Shown here piece after piece: positions 45,713-53,913 of a stretch of DNA of 59,802 bases. The position numbers and the translations under genes were made by a program. The stretch covers positions 1 through 59,802 of the forward strand of contig CAYUVW010000008.1 in assembly GCA_964448405.1 (NCBI GenBank), given 5' to 3'. Below the pieces are notes generated by a model. It was not told where the DNA came from. It saw only the letters and a list, made by a program, of their open reading frames with translations, and made no database searches. Numbering within the stretch: position 1 is the stretch's first letter; every line of letters begins with the position of its first letter. Source of the DNA: DAORHV01 sp964448405. Its GTDB lineage: Bacteria > Patescibacteriota > Gracilibacteria > Peribacterales > Peribacteraceae.

Positions 45713-46405
45713 TTATTTCCAGCCCTTTGCCTTCAGCGCAGCCGCGGCCGCGGCCTGCTCCGCTTTTTGTTTGGTCGCACCAATACCGTGAGCTACGACC
45801 TCCTCGCCAATAGACACCGCGCATGTGAACTCCTTCTGGTGATCCGGTCCTTTTTCGTCCACCGTTTTATACGTGGGCGTAATGCCGGTTTTTTCCTGGG
45901 CGATTTCCTGCAGCAGACTCTTTTCGTCCCGATGCTTTCCTTTGGCAATCAAGTTCTTGAGTCGCACGAGAATGAATCGCTCAATGAACTCGCGTGTGAC
46001 ATCGAATCCCTGGTCCAAATACACGGCACCGATGAATGCTTCCAGCGCGTTTGCCAGCGTGGAAGGCTTATTCCTGCCGTCGCTTAAGTCTTCGCCGCGG
46101 CTCATGTACAGGTAGTCCCCAAGCTTCAGTTCGCGTGCAACTTCGTACAAGTGGTCGCCTTGCACCAACGCGGAGCGCCAACTGGTCATTTCGCCTTCGG
46201 CCTTGTCGCTGGAATGAAACAAGTGCTCGGTCGTGGCCAACTGCAATACGGCATCGCCCAAGAACTCCAGGCGTTCATTGTGCCCCATGCGGCCGCTGTC
46301 GTTCACGGCGGAACGATGCGTCAACGCCTGACAGAGCAAGTTCTTATCGCGGAAATGCACTCCGGTGGCCTTTTCCAAGCCGACGAGTGAGGAGGGATTG
46401 GTCAT
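45713..46405 (-). CDS. rnc: Ribonuclease III
   Basis: RNase III cleaves double-stranded RNA, including rRNA precursors. The 230-residue product has the catalytic signature NERLEFLGDAVL at residues 43-54, a second acidic site in LANALEAFIGAVYLD, and a C-terminal dsRNA-binding domain (KSLLQEIAQ through GIGATKQKAEQAAAAAAL). I placed the start at 46405 (MTNPSS), 4 bp after the nusB stop; an ATG at 46438 would overlap nusB. The order rpmF-nusB-rnc on one strand suggests co-regulated ribosome biogenesis. Confidence 0.96.
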   Translation of the reverse strand: MTNPSSLVGLEKATGVHFRDKNLLCQALTHRSAVNDSGRMGHNERLEFLGDAVLQLATTEHLFHSSDKAEGEMTSWRSALVQGDHLYEVARELKLGDYLYMSRGEDLSDGRNKPSTLANALEAFIGAVYLDQGFDVTREFIERFILVRLKNLIAKGKHRDEKSLLQEIAQEKTGITPTYKTVDEKGPDHQKEFTCAVSIGEEVVAHGIGATKQKAEQAAAAAALKAKGWK

Positions 46406-46409
46406 GAGC

Positions 46410-46835
46410 TTATTTCGCAGGAATTTTTCCGCTGCCATGGGCGACTGCGTTCAGCACGCCGTTCACGAACTTGGCACCCTCTTCTGTGCCAAACTCCTTG
46501 GCAACTTCGATTGCTTCGTTCATGACCACGGCCGGTGGTGCGTCTGCAGCGAATAGCAGCTCGTAACCGCCGATCATCAGGATGCAGCGTGTAATGGTGT
46601 CCATGCGCTCCAGCGGCCACTGCGGAGCATGCTTCTGAATTGCTTCATTAATGGCAGTGCCATGCTCCAAAATCCCCTTCAGCAAACTGGCGCAAAACTT
46701 GGGATCCACGGCATCGTCGCCACCATGCTGGACAATGTTGTGTGCGAGCGCCTTTTCGGGCTCGATTTCACGCATCTGCATTTCGAAAACCGTCTGCATG
46801 ACGGCGATACGGGAGAGGTGTCGGCGGCTGGCCAT
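46410..46835 (-). CDS. nusB: Transcription antitermination factor NusB
   Basis: NusB, with S10, supports antitermination of rRNA transcription. The 141-residue product is all-helical, with the family patterns RRHLSRIAVMQTVFEMQM at the start, LERMDTITRCILMIGGYELL in the middle, and AVVMNEAIEVAKEFGTEEGAKFVNGVLNAV at the end. The start at 46835 (MASRRHL) matches homologues. It lies between rpmF and rnc. rpsJ, its partner, is about 4 kb away on the other strand. Confidence 0.93.
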   Translation of the reverse strand: MASRRHLSRIAVMQTVFEMQMREIEPEKALAHNIVQHGGDDAVDPKFCASLLKGILEHGTAINEAIQKHAPQWPLERMDTITRCILMIGGYELLFAADAPPAVVMNEAIEVAKEFGTEEGAKFVNGVLNAVAHGSGKIPAK

Positions 46836-46933
46836 GAAGCCAGGGTAGCAAGAAGACACGTGGAAACAAAGACGAGTAACGGATTCCCAGACCCCCGGAT
46901 TCCGCGATTCCCGAAAAAAAGAATCTGGGAATC

Positions 46934-46961
46934 AAAAATAGCTCCTGCTGGAGCTATTTTT
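46934..46961. terminator. Bidirectional terminator between rpmF and nusB
   Basis: AAAAATAGCTCC and GGAGCTATTTTT, with a TGCT loop, form a perfect stem. It could end or attenuate rpmF transcripts before nusB. A flanking GATTCCCAGA/AATCTGGGAATC pair adds a second stem. Confidence 0.85.
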
Positions 46962-46981
46962 AGGAATCATGGAATCCGTGG

Positions 46982-47167
46982 TTAGGCCTTCACACGCGTG
47001 ATCTTGTCCAAAGCCTTCTTGCTCTTGGAGCGACCGGCGGCCGGAGCAGCGAACGGAGACGAAGCAAAGTTGGTCAGACGCTTGACCTCTTTCTTGAGGT
47101 ACACGCTGTGCCGAGTTCGTCCTCGGTCCTTACTGAGCCGCTTACTGGGTGTAGGTCGTTTTGCCAT
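46982..47167 (-). CDS. rpmF: Probable 50S ribosomal protein L32
   Basis: The 61-residue product is very basic. It begins MAKRPTPSKRLSKDRGRTRH, which fits the L32 pattern of Pro, SKSR-type and basic residues ending in a His. The rest (LKKEVKRLTNFASS, then GRSKSKKALDKITRVKA) is less typical, and zinc cysteines are absent, as in C-minus L32 forms. Its position before nusB and rnc supports a ribosomal role. It could instead be another small basic ribosomal protein. Confidence 0.6.
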   Translation of the reverse strand: MAKRPTPSKRLSKDRGRTRHSVYLKKEVKRLTNFASSPFAAPAAGRSKSKKALDKITRVKA

Positions 47168-47221
47168 AGGGCTGCGCTACTGTACCGACGAGACTGGCGG
47201 CTGTAAAGGGCCAATCTGAAG

Positions 47222-47312
47222 AAGAAGTCCAACGGAACCAAGGATTCCAACAAGCCCAAGGCAAAACCGCCTTCCTCGGACTCTTTGGTTTCGTTGGACT
47301 CCTTGGAATCCT
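47222..47312. repeat. 9-nt-periodic palindrome (CCTTGGACT family)
   Basis: The left arm reads GAAGTCCAACGGAACCAAGG and ATTCCAACAAGCCCAAGG. The right arm reads CTTCCTCGGACTCTTTGG and TTTCGTTGGACTCCTTGG. It lies after the stop of the Bax-inhibitor gene. Confidence 0.7.
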
Positions 47313-47316
47313 CGTC

Positions 47317-48176
47317 TTACCACTGCCTTCGGCCGCCACTCGTGGCAAGCATGAACCGCAGGATGTACATGAACAAATTGAAGATATCCAAATACAGGGA
47401 GAGTGCCAGCAAGAACGGTGACTCACCCATTCCGGCACGCTGCTGAATGCGCTGGATGTCGTATGCCATGAACCCGGCGAACACAACGACGCCAATGGCC
47501 GACACGCCGATTTCAAAGCCACCCGTGCGCAACGACGGCACGAACAACTGCAGTAATCCGGCGCCGATCAGCCCAATGAGTCCGGTGAACAGAAAACCGC
47601 TCATGGCCGACAAATTCAACGAGGTCGTGCGTCCGACCACTGCGGCTGCCGCACTCATCAGTACCGTTGCGACTGCGGCATTGGCCAGGATTGCGTAACC
47701 GTTGGCATAGCCGACCGCAACGCTCATAAGGAGCGGCGTGGCCGTAAGGCCAGACAAGAACGGAAAGGCAAAGAAAAGGATGTAGTTGAGCGGTGAGGAG
47801 CGCATCCAGAGACGGGCACTGAGCACGATGACGAATTCCGCAAGAATGANNNNNNNNNNNNNNNNNNNNNNNNNNNNNNNNNNNNNNNNNNNNNNNNNNN
47901 NNNNNNNNNNNNNNNNNNNNNNNNNNNNNNNNNNNNNNNNNNNNNNNNNGAGGAGCGCATCCAGAGACGGGCACTGAGCACGATGACGAATTCCGCAAGA
48001 ATGAACAGGTAGACGAAGCCGGTGGCCAAAATGGGTAGTGCAAACGTCGCTCCTGCAAACACGCCTGCGGCGGTGAAGGCCATGGCCAAGGCGACCAAAG
48101 CGTAGACACTGGAAAGCGTGGAGGAACCGACGACGATTGGTTGGCTTCTTGAAGCCGAGGAAGGAGGGAATTGCAT
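47317..48176 (-). CDS. Bax inhibitor-1/YccA family membrane protein (split by an assembly gap)
   Basis: The product belongs to the BI-1 family of six- to seven-helix membrane proteins, which can leak calcium or bind the FtsH protease. Visible segments include YALVALAMAFTAAGVFAG, FPFLSGLTATPLLMSV, and the C-terminal LALSLYLDIFNLFMYILRF typical of the family. A run of 100 N (47850-47949) is flanked by the same 55 bp on each side. Removing the N and one copy (155 bp) restores a single frame of 234 residues. The gap is therefore artefactual, not a broken gene. The start is MQFPPSS at 48176. Confidence 0.85.
47795..48004. other. Scaffolding gap with duplicated 55-bp ends
   Basis: Bases 47795-47849 and 47950-48004 are identical, and 100 N lie between them. 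This is the mark of two overlapping contigs joined with a fixed-length gap. Confidence 0.97.
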
Positions 48177-48211
48177 GGACCAATCGTACTCAGTTTTGAC
48201 AATGCAGCAAG

Positions 48212-48240
48212 TTGTTTGGCAAGTATTTTTGTGCTATACT
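48212..48240 (+). promoter_or_regulatory. Promoter of the VirB2-like pair
   Basis: TTGTTT (48212-48217), 17 bp, TATACT (48235-48240), 10 nt before the ATG; probably leaderless. Confidence 0.7.
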
Positions 48241-48250
48241 AGAGAGATTT

Positions 48251-49015
48251 ATGGCTCTCAGTCGACGTTTTGCGGCATTGTTGTCCCTGGCGATCCTGTT
48301 GATTGTCCCGGAGGCGGGTTTTGCAGGTGCCGGTGCACAAGCGTTGGCAGCGTTTATTGATCTGCACATCATCAGCAACGGCATGGTGATTTTCGAGGGT
48401 GTGGCAGTCGTCTGCGTCTTCTATTTCGGCTTCCGCATGATTTTGGAAGCCTACAAGGAGGAGGCATTCACCAATGCGCAAAATTCGTTCATTTATGCGG
48501 CCGCTGGATTCATGATTATTGCGATCTCTCAGGCATTCGTGAATGCATTTTACGCACAATCCGCCGGAGCCGACCCCAGCGTGTTGAACGATGGCATTAA
48601 CAGCGTCACCAGCTTCATTCTCACGGTCATGAGCGGCGTCATGGTGCTCATGGTGACCATCGACGGCCTTCGCATGATTGCATCGCAGGGCGATGCCAGC
48701 GAACGCACGCGCATCATCAAGCTGCTCATCATGCATTGCATCGGCGTGGCAATTTCGTTGCTCGCCTTTGCCATTGTGCACGCGGTCGCGGACAACGACG
48801 CAGGATTGCTGGTGGAAGAAATGAAGGGCTTGATCCTCTTCTTGCTCACCATCATGGGCACCCTGTGCGTGGTCGCACTCATCACCGCCGGTGTCTTCTT
48901 GGTGATTTCGATCGATGAATCCTTGAAAGATCGCGCCAAGAAAGTCGTGATCGGCACACTCACCGTACTGGCATTCGTTCTGGTGTCGTACACAGTCATC
49001 ATCACCTTCGTCTAA
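48251..49015 (+). CDS. Polytopic protein with three VirB2/TrbC-like units (254 aa)
   Basis: The protein starts with a signal-like helix (residues 1-25, ending EAGFAG). It then repeats a pilin-like pattern three times: a hydrophobic helix, a short charged loop, and a second helix. Loop sequences are YKEEAFTNAQN, SQGDASERTRIIK and DESLKDRAKK. This resembles the small VirB2/TrbC major pilins of type IV secretion, fused in series. The function could be a membrane channel or an anchored pilus base. The ATG follows a strong -10 box. The next gene starts immediately after its stop codon. Confidence 0.6.
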   Translation: MALSRRFAALLSLAILLIVPEAGFAGAGAQALAAFIDLHIISNGMVIFEGVAVVCVFYFGFRMILEAYKEEAFTNAQNSFIYAAAGFMIIAISQAFVNAFYAQSAGADPSVLNDGINSVTSFILTVMSGVMVLMVTIDGLRMIASQGDASERTRIIKLLIMHCIGVAISLLAFAIVHAVADNDAGLLVEEMKGLILFLLTIMGTLCVVALITAGVFLVISIDESLKDRAKKVVIGTLTVLAFVLVSYTVIITFV

Positions 49016-49822
49016 ATGCGTCGCACCATTTCTTCCATCGGCACGCAGCTTGGCAAGGCTCTTCCGCGCTTGGCGATTGCGGCCACGCTGCTCATGACGC
49101 CCGGCGTCGTGCATGCAGACGGGGCAACCATTCGCGATATTCTCATCAGCATTACCAACTCCGTGGCTCCGCTGTGGGTATCGGTTGGCATTCTTGTTGT
49201 GGTCATCGCAGGTTTGACTATGTTGACCACGAGCCGTGACGAAGGCCTTTCCAAGGGCCGCAACACGGTTATGGCGGTGGTCATCGGCGGCATGATCATC
49301 ATGCTCGGCCCCACATTGCTCTCGTACATGTATCAAGCGCCGGGCTTGGTAGTGCAAAACGTCGGCGGAGACCTGAATGAAGAAGCCTACGGCATTGTCG
49401 GATGGCTGTGCACCATGGGCGGAGTGTTTTCCATTTTGATGATCGTGGTCTCGGCAGTACGCGCCGTGGGCAGTTTTGGCGGCGATGAAGCGGCATACGG
49501 CGGCGTTCGTAATGCGCTGATTAACGCCGTGATCGGCCTGATTATCATGGCGGCATCGATTCTTATTCGCGATACGGTCTTCCAGGGCATCCCCGACCCG
49601 CTCATCGGACTGATTCTGGAAAAAGTACTGATTATTTTGGGCATCATTACCACGATTGCCCTCGCGATACTGATCTATGCCGGCTTCCGCATGGTAACGA
49701 ACTTCGGCAACGAAGAAGTATTCAATCAGGCGAAGGGGCTCGTCTATCGGGTCATCGCGGGATTGATCATTATTCTCCTCAGCTACGTGCTGGTGATTTT
49801 CGTGGCAAATGCATTCAGCTAA
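49016..49822 (+). CDS. Polytopic protein with VirB2/TrbC-like units, second of pair (268 aa)
   Basis: Paralogue-like neighbour of the preceding protein. A cleavable signal sequence ends near residue 38 (GVVHADG). Two or three helix-loop-helix units follow. Loops include TTSRDEGLSKGRNTV and TNFGNEEVFNQAKG, the latter in the IYAGFRMVTNFGNEE context common to CPR VirB2-like proteins. The end is RVIAGLIIILLSYVLVIFV. ATG follows TAA directly (TAAATG), so the two genes are translationally coupled. No other type IV secretion genes lie in the window. Confidence 0.65.
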   Translation: MRRTISSIGTQLGKALPRLAIAATLLMTPGVVHADGATIRDILISITNSVAPLWVSVGILVVVIAGLTMLTTSRDEGLSKGRNTVMAVVIGGMIIMLGPTLLSYMYQAPGLVVQNVGGDLNEEAYGIVGWLCTMGGVFSILMIVVSAVRAVGSFGGDEAAYGGVRNALINAVIGLIIMAASILIRDTVFQGIPDPLIGLILEKVLIILGIITTIALAILIYAGFRMVTNFGNEEVFNQAKGLVYRVIAGLIIILLSYVLVIFVANAFS

Positions 49823-49825
49823 AGA

Positions 49826-49912
49826 AGTTCAAAGTTCAAATACGGAAATTGCAAAATGACAAATCCAAAGTTCAAAAAGCAGATGGAATTTTGAGCTTAA
49901 ATTTGAATTTGA
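49826..49912. repeat. AT-rich palindrome (TTCAAA family)
   Basis: TTCAAAGTTCAAAT in the left part pairs imperfectly with ATTTGAATTTGA in the right. It lies between convergent genes and probably terminates both. Related AT-rich elements lie near 17.46-17.51 and 59.11-59.17 kb. Confidence 0.55.
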
Positions 49913-49917
49913 TATTT

Positions 49918-50706
49918 CTATACCTTCTCCAAAGCCTTCTTCGTTTCAGCCACATCATGCGTCCGGATGTACGAAGCCCCATTTCGCATGGCTGTAACGG
50001 AAGCCGCAAGCGTGGCTGGCAGGCGATCGGCAACTGGCAGATTTTGCGGTCCGGCCAGGAATGATTTCCTTGAAGGGCTCACCAGTACCGGAGCAATGGC
50101 GGCGAATGCCGACAGATGGTCGAGAATGGTGAATGAATAGCTGGAATCGGAGGAAACGAAATGCCCAAGCCCCGGATCGACGATGATGTTCCTCTTCGCA
50201 ATCCCCGCTTTCTCCGCCGCAGCAACACGCTCATCCAGAAAGTCCGTGATAGTGGCAATGACGTCGTCGTACTGCTTGGCATGCTTTGTTGTACGCGGAC
50301 CTGCGTCTTTGGAATACATCAGTACGCACGGGCAACCGGCGGCGGCCAGCACGGCGAACATGGCCGGATCGCCGCGCCCGGCGGTGATGTCGTTGATAAG
50401 GTTCGCACCTGCCTTCAGTGCCGCACTGGCGACCTGTGATTTCCAGGTATCCACGCCGATGCGCATGTTCGGCAGCGCTTTCCGAACAGCCTCGACTGCC
50501 GGAACCACACGCGCCAACTCCTCGGCCAATGCCACGTCCGGCGAACCGGGACCGGTGGATTCCCCGCCGATCTCGATGAGAGCGGCGCCTTCATCGGCGA
50601 ACCGCTTGGCCTGTGCCACGACCGCGCCGACGTCGGCGTACTTCCCGCCGTCCACGTAGGAGTCGGGGGTGACATTCAGGATGGCGACGATGAGAGGCTG
50701 CTTCAC
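49918..50706 (-). CDS. folP: Dihydropteroate synthase
   Basis: FolP joins p-aminobenzoate to dihydropterin pyrophosphate in folate synthesis. The 262-residue product has the family motifs in order: AILNVTPDSYVDGGKY, EIGGESTGPG, GVDTWKS, LINDITAGRGDP, IIVDPGLGHF, SPSRKSFL and IRTHDVAET. The Arg of the usual GGESTRPG motif is replaced by Gly, and the FGK of DPGIGFGK is replaced by HFV, so activity may differ. No other folate genes are present. I favour the GTG at 50706 because an upstream ATG (50784) lies within a palindromic element; this start is not certain. Confidence 0.82.
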   Translation of the reverse strand: MKQPLIVAILNVTPDSYVDGGKYADVGAVVAQAKRFADEGAALIEIGGESTGPGSPDVALAEELARVVPAVEAVRKALPNMRIGVDTWKSQVASAALKAGANLINDITAGRGDPAMFAVLAAAGCPCVLMYSKDAGPRTTKHAKQYDDVIATITDFLDERVAAAEKAGIAKRNIIVDPGLGHFVSSDSSYSFTILDHLSAFAAIAPVLVSPSRKSFLAGPQNLPVADRLPATLAASVTAMRNGASYIRTHDVAETKKALEKV

Positions 50707-50744
50707 GCGGACAGCATCGGGTGGCGGACGAAAGAAGGCAAGAC

Positions 50745-50830
50745 GCCAAGAAATCAACGATGACAGTGAAGACAAGGAAATCAAGGAATCCTTGTCATCT
50801 TTGACCCCTTTGCCTTCTTTGATTTCCTGT
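50745..50830. repeat. 9-nt-periodic palindrome (CCTTGGACT family variant)
   Basis: GACGCCAAGAAATCAACGATG and GAAATCAAGGAATC on the left pair with CCTTGTCATCTTTGACC and TTCTTTGATTTCCTG on the right. Confidence 0.6.
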
Positions 50831-50873
50831 AAAAAAGAAGGATCAAAATCTACAATCCTGCTATACTCTCACC

Positions 50874-51038
50874 ATGTGGCCTTTCAAGAAAAAAGAATCG
50901 GCGGAGAAGCGCGGCGGCAAGATGATGAAACGTGTGATTGTTGGCTTTGTGATCGGCGGAGCCATTTCCTCGATCATCGGCAAAAAGCTGCTGCACAAGG
51001 ACGATGACACCGATGAAAGCGATGACGAGGAGGCTTAG
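50874..51038 (+). CDS. Small single-pass membrane protein (54 aa)
   Basis: A short gene that is easy to miss. It encodes MWPFKKKESAEKRGGK, one membrane segment of about 18 residues (VIVGFVIGGAISSIIG), then a basic patch and an acidic tail (DDDTDESDDEEA). This resembles small YtxH-like or bundled anchor proteins, but I cannot assign it. TATACT ends 6 nt before the ATG, giving leaderless expression. Its TAG overlaps the TAA of the convergent gmk gene. Confidence 0.7.
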   Translation: MWPFKKKESAEKRGGKMMKRVIVGFVIGGAISSIIGKKLLHKDDDTDESDDEEA

Positions 51039-51622
51039 CCTTCCATGATCGCGTTGATCACCTCGGCAATCGCGCTTTCGAGCTTGCCTTCACGATTTAC
51101 AATCTGCACATCGGTCAATTTGGCGTGCTCCAGTTCGCCGTGCATGCTCTCTATGCGACGGGCCAGTTCATCGGGCGCCATGGGTGCGCGCTCCACGATG
51201 TGCTTTACCAGCTGCTCTTCACTCTCGGGCAGAATGAAGATGGTCTGCAGGCGGTAGGGCGCTTTCGGGCCGTTGAATTCGGCATGCTGCCGGATGCTGT
51301 TGAAGCCCTGCACATCGACCTCGCGTACCACGATCTTCCCCTGCTCGATTGCCGGCAGGATTTCGGACAAGAGCGTTCCGTAGCGGGCGCCTTTGTGCAC
51401 CTGTGCCCATTCCAAAAACTTCTTGTCCTTCAGCCAGGCGTCGAATTCGGCATCGGTGACGAAGTGGTACAACTCGTCGCCCTCCCCTGCGCGGCGGCTG
51501 CGGGTGGTGGCCGAACGTGGGAAGAGTAAGTCGCGATGACGCTCCTTCAGTGTTTTGAGGATCACGCTCTTCCCGACGCCGCTGGGTCCAATGAGAAGAA
51601 CAAGCTTTCCGTGTGCGGGCAT
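51035..51622 (-). CDS. gmk: Guanylate kinase
   Basis: Gmk phosphorylates GMP to GDP with ATP. The 195-residue product has the P-loop GPSGVGKS at residues 12-19, the GMP-binding RSATTRSRRAGEGDELYHFV region, YGTLLSEI, and an EVDVQGFNSIRQ segment. Its length is near the usual 200. The start at 51622 (MPAHGKL) follows TACCAT by 6 nt; an ATG at 51640 lies inside that promoter. It converges on the 54-residue gene with overlapping stop codons. Confidence 0.96.
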   Translation of the reverse strand: MPAHGKLVLLIGPSGVGKSVILKTLKERHRDLLFPRSATTRSRRAGEGDELYHFVTDAEFDAWLKDKKFLEWAQVHKGARYGTLLSEILPAIEQGKIVVREVDVQGFNSIRQHAEFNGPKAPYRLQTIFILPESEEQLVKHIVERAPMAPDELARRIESMHGELEHAKLTDVQIVNREGKLESAIAEVINAIMEG

Positions 51623-51695
51623 GGGCGCATGGTAGCGCAAGCCGCGAAGAGCGCGAAATCCGCGCCGGATTGCTTGTTTTCTGGCATCAGGACCC

Positions 51696-51724
51696 TTGCT
51701 TTCATGTTAAAAATAGTTTACAAT
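51696..51724 (+). promoter_or_regulatory. Promoter of the structured RNA
   Basis: TTGCTT (51696-51701), 17 bp, TACAAT (51719-51724). No protein-coding frame of quality follows. Confidence 0.65.
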
Positions 51725-51729
51725 GGAGA

Positions 51730-52119
51730 GATTCGTTCTTTGGAACATCCTCTCTACACCCAGGATTGTTGGGCGGGGAGGACGATGCGTCTCGCAAGCG
51801 ACCCATCTTCCTCCCTGCTCTTCGATCTCCGACCGAAGAGTTCCCTCAACGTCCCTCGTTGGACGATGTAGGGTCCTACAACCTCAAACACAAATATACG
51901 GCACCCTGCACGCCTAGATGCAGGTGCGATTCCCGACACATCGGGATACAACAAACACAAAACGGAGCAGTCGCCGCTACGGCTGCAAAGAGGTGTAGGG
52001 AGCGCAAGACGCCTGGTCAACGGCTTGCAGCTCAATTCACCCGTGAATTGAGTATTAACAGGCACTCGGACCGGATCTCTCACTGACGAAGTGGGACTTC
52101 CGCTCCGGGTGCCTGTTTT
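51730..52119 (+). ncRNA. Candidate structured non-coding RNA of about 390 nt
   Basis: A promoter, many hairpins and a strong 3' stem define this unit. Visible stems include CTCTTCG/CGAAGAG, CCTGCA/TGCAGG (around 51905-51922), CCCGA/TCGGG, GCAGTCG/CGGCTGC and the perfect CTCAATTCAC/GTGAATTGAG (52031-52052). The last stem, AACAGGCAC (52057-52065) with GTGCCTGTT and TTTT (52109-52119), looks like a terminator with a long internal loop. I looked for RNase P, tmRNA, SRP and 6S landmarks and saw none. A TAG in the loop of the CCTGCA stem recalls a tmRNA tag end, but the tRNA-like part is missing. It may be a new RNA class or a divergent known one. Confidence 0.55.
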
Positions 52120-52144
52120 CAGATGTTCTCAGAAAAACCGACGG

Positions 52145-52410
52145 CTGATGCTGCCAAGAATTTCCTTTCGATTCTTCCGTCCCTTTTTGGCCGAGCGCCA
52201 AAAAGGAACCAAAAAACGCGTGCGCGCCAGCTCCCACGCACGCCTCGCTTAGGCTCGGCGGCAGACCGCCTGGCCCCCTCCGTGGCGCGCGCCCTCCTGG
52301 TGACTTGAGTACTCGCTCAGAGCGTGTTTTCTCGCCCTGAGATTGTCGTCTTCTTCGGAGCTTGGGCACGGGGGGCAGTGTCGCGCCTGGGCCGGTGCCG
52401 TCGCGCTCCC
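52145..52410 (-). repeat. Long dispersed repeat, copy 2 (inverted)
   Basis: The reverse complement of this segment aligns with window bases 1-275. The hairpin here reads TTCCTTTTTGGCGCTCGGCC then AAAAAGGGA. The copy lies just past the candidate ncRNA. Matching flanks beyond 52410 cannot be tested because copy 1 is cut by the window edge. Confidence 0.85.
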
Positions 52411-52599
52411 GCCGAAGCAGCCCGTGAAAAAAGTCCGCCTGTTTGAGCCACGCACTTCGCGAAGTGCGTGGCGAGTTCGGACTTTTAGGGCTGTGAGGCG
52501 CGTGGAGCGCAGGCCAGCCGGAACACCGCGCGACTGTTTTTACTCCACTTTTTGCGCCAAAAAGTGGAAAGGAAGAAGCTTCGAAGTATTTAGAATCCC
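52411..52599 (-). repeat. Probable continuation of the long repeat, with large palindromes
   Basis: No gene is seen. A perfect palindrome CCACGCACTTCG/CGAAGTGCGTGG (52448-52471) sits inside an outer stem AAAAGTCCG (52429-52437) with CGGACTTTT (52478-52486). A further hairpin CCACTTTTT/AAAAAGTGG lies at 52545-52567. These resemble the hairpin inside the repeat, so the whole 52145-52570 may be one element. Confidence 0.5.
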
Positions 52600-53913
52600 C
52601 TACCGCAGAATCTGTAATCCATCATTCGGACTCGCCTGCACTGCCGGTGCCGAGGACGCAACCGGTGCCACCGAAGAAACGCTGCTGCTCTTTGCGTCGG
52701 CGGACGAGCTGACGGCTGGTACTGAAGAAGCTGCGGCAGAAGAAGCGGGAGCCACCGACGAAGACGACATGGTGCCGGGCAGCCATGCGAATGTTTTGGG
52801 GTCCAATGCCGGAACGTAGGTCGTCCACGTCCACGGCGTGCACGGCTTCACTTTGCAGGTGCGCGGGATATCGGACGAGAACGCAATGGCGGGAAAGACG
52901 TACGTGGGACGATCGGCCCGATACTGCGGCAGAACGTATACCAGTTGCGCAGATTCATACGTAACTGTTGTGACGGACTTTCCTTTGGCATTGCCATCGA
53001 TGGGAGCCATGCCACCTTCCAGCGCGAATCCGGCAATCAGCGCCGGATCTGCCGACGGATATTCCGCATGCGACAGAAGGTCCGTGGAAATAATATGCAT
53101 GTTCAATGCCACTGCCTGCTGACTGCGATGCGCAACGAACACCGACATGCCCGACACCGGGCGGCCAACGTCGTCGACGACCGGATAACCCGAAAACAGC
53201 AACGGCCAACGGACTTCCTCCATGCCAGGCGCCAGCACTTTGCCAACACTTCCGGCTTCCACGGTGCGATAAATCTTGATGACGGAAGGCGTACCGAGTG
53301 AAGAGGTATCGATGCCGAGCTCCTGCGCCATGGACTCTGCAATGGCGATCATGCGGTCATCGGACAACGGCGCGTTGACCGGAGTGTCGCTGACGTCGTC
53401 GGGCGAACGATTGTTGCGGCTGACCTCCAGCGTGCGATCGCGCACGTTCACCAAAATGGAGAAGACGTTGTCCGGCGTCGTAAAGGAGATGTCATCCGGC
53501 AGCAGGCGCAAATCCGAGAAATTCAACGGCACCTTCATGGCATTCAAAATGGCGATGAACGGCGTTGAATCGGCGGTGACGCCCTGGTCACGGTACAACG
53601 TGAATGATGCGGGCAACGACGGCAGCATTCCTTTGGTAAGGACGTAGCGAAACGCACCGGTCGGCATGCCGTCGAGCTTTTGCGCCAACATGCGCATGCC
53701 CTGGCCTACGTCGCCAAATCCGCGCGGGGGCAGGCTGTCTGGCGTGGCCACAAGAACGGGCTGTGCGCTCTGCTGGCTGGCAATCGGCTTGGGTTCGGCG
53801 GTGAAGCGCGTAGCAAGGAGAATGCCATTCACTCCCAAAGACAGCGCAAGGCCGAGCGAGAGAGCCGGCAGCAGAACACCGGCGGCGAAGTTGGCGGGAG
53901 ATTTAACGGACAT
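52600..53913 (-). CDS. Membrane-anchored extracytoplasmic protein with Ser/Ala-rich tail (437 aa)
   Basis: Unknown. An N-terminal membrane helix at about residues 9-36 (LLPALSLGLALSLGVNGILL) is followed by an extracytoplasmic region of mixed alpha/beta content. That region includes DRTLEVSRNNRSPDDVSDTP and TYVFPAIAFSSDIPRTCKVK. The last 75 residues are low-complexity Ser/Ala/Val (SSSSVAPASSAAASSVPAV). Its ATG lies inside the end of the 53903-54472 gene (11-bp overlap), so the two form an operon. It is probably part of the envelope set of this end of the window. Confidence 0.7.
   Translation of the reverse strand: MSVKSPANFAAGVLLPALSLGLALSLGVNGILLATRFTAEPKPIASQQSAQPVLVATPDSLPPRGFGDVGQGMRMLAQKLDGMPTGAFRYVLTKGMLPSLPASFTLYRDQGVTADSTPFIAILNAMKVPLNFSDLRLLPDDISFTTPDNVFSILVNVRDRTLEVSRNNRSPDDVSDTPVNAPLSDDRMIAIAESMAQELGIDTSSLGTPSVIKIYRTVEAGSVGKVLAPGMEEVRWPLLFSGYPVVDDVGRPVSGMSVFVAHRSQQAVALNMHIISTDLLSHAEYPSADPALIAGFALEGGMAPIDGNAKGKSVTTVTYESAQLVYVLPQYRADRPTYVFPAIAFSSDIPRTCKVKPCTPWTWTTYVPALDPKTFAWLPGTMSSSSVAPASSAAASSVPAVSSSADAKSSSVSSVAPVASSAPAVQASPNDGLQILR

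Noticed and set aside
47317..48176. Bax-inhibitor gene as a pseudogene
   Set aside because: The interruption is an N gap with duplicated contig ends; the merged frame is intact.
51730..52119. tmRNA or RNase P RNA in the structured region
   Set aside because: No tRNA-like ends, no GGTTCGA T-arm and no GAAAGTCC/ACAGAAA RNase P core were found. Kept as an unclassified ncRNA.
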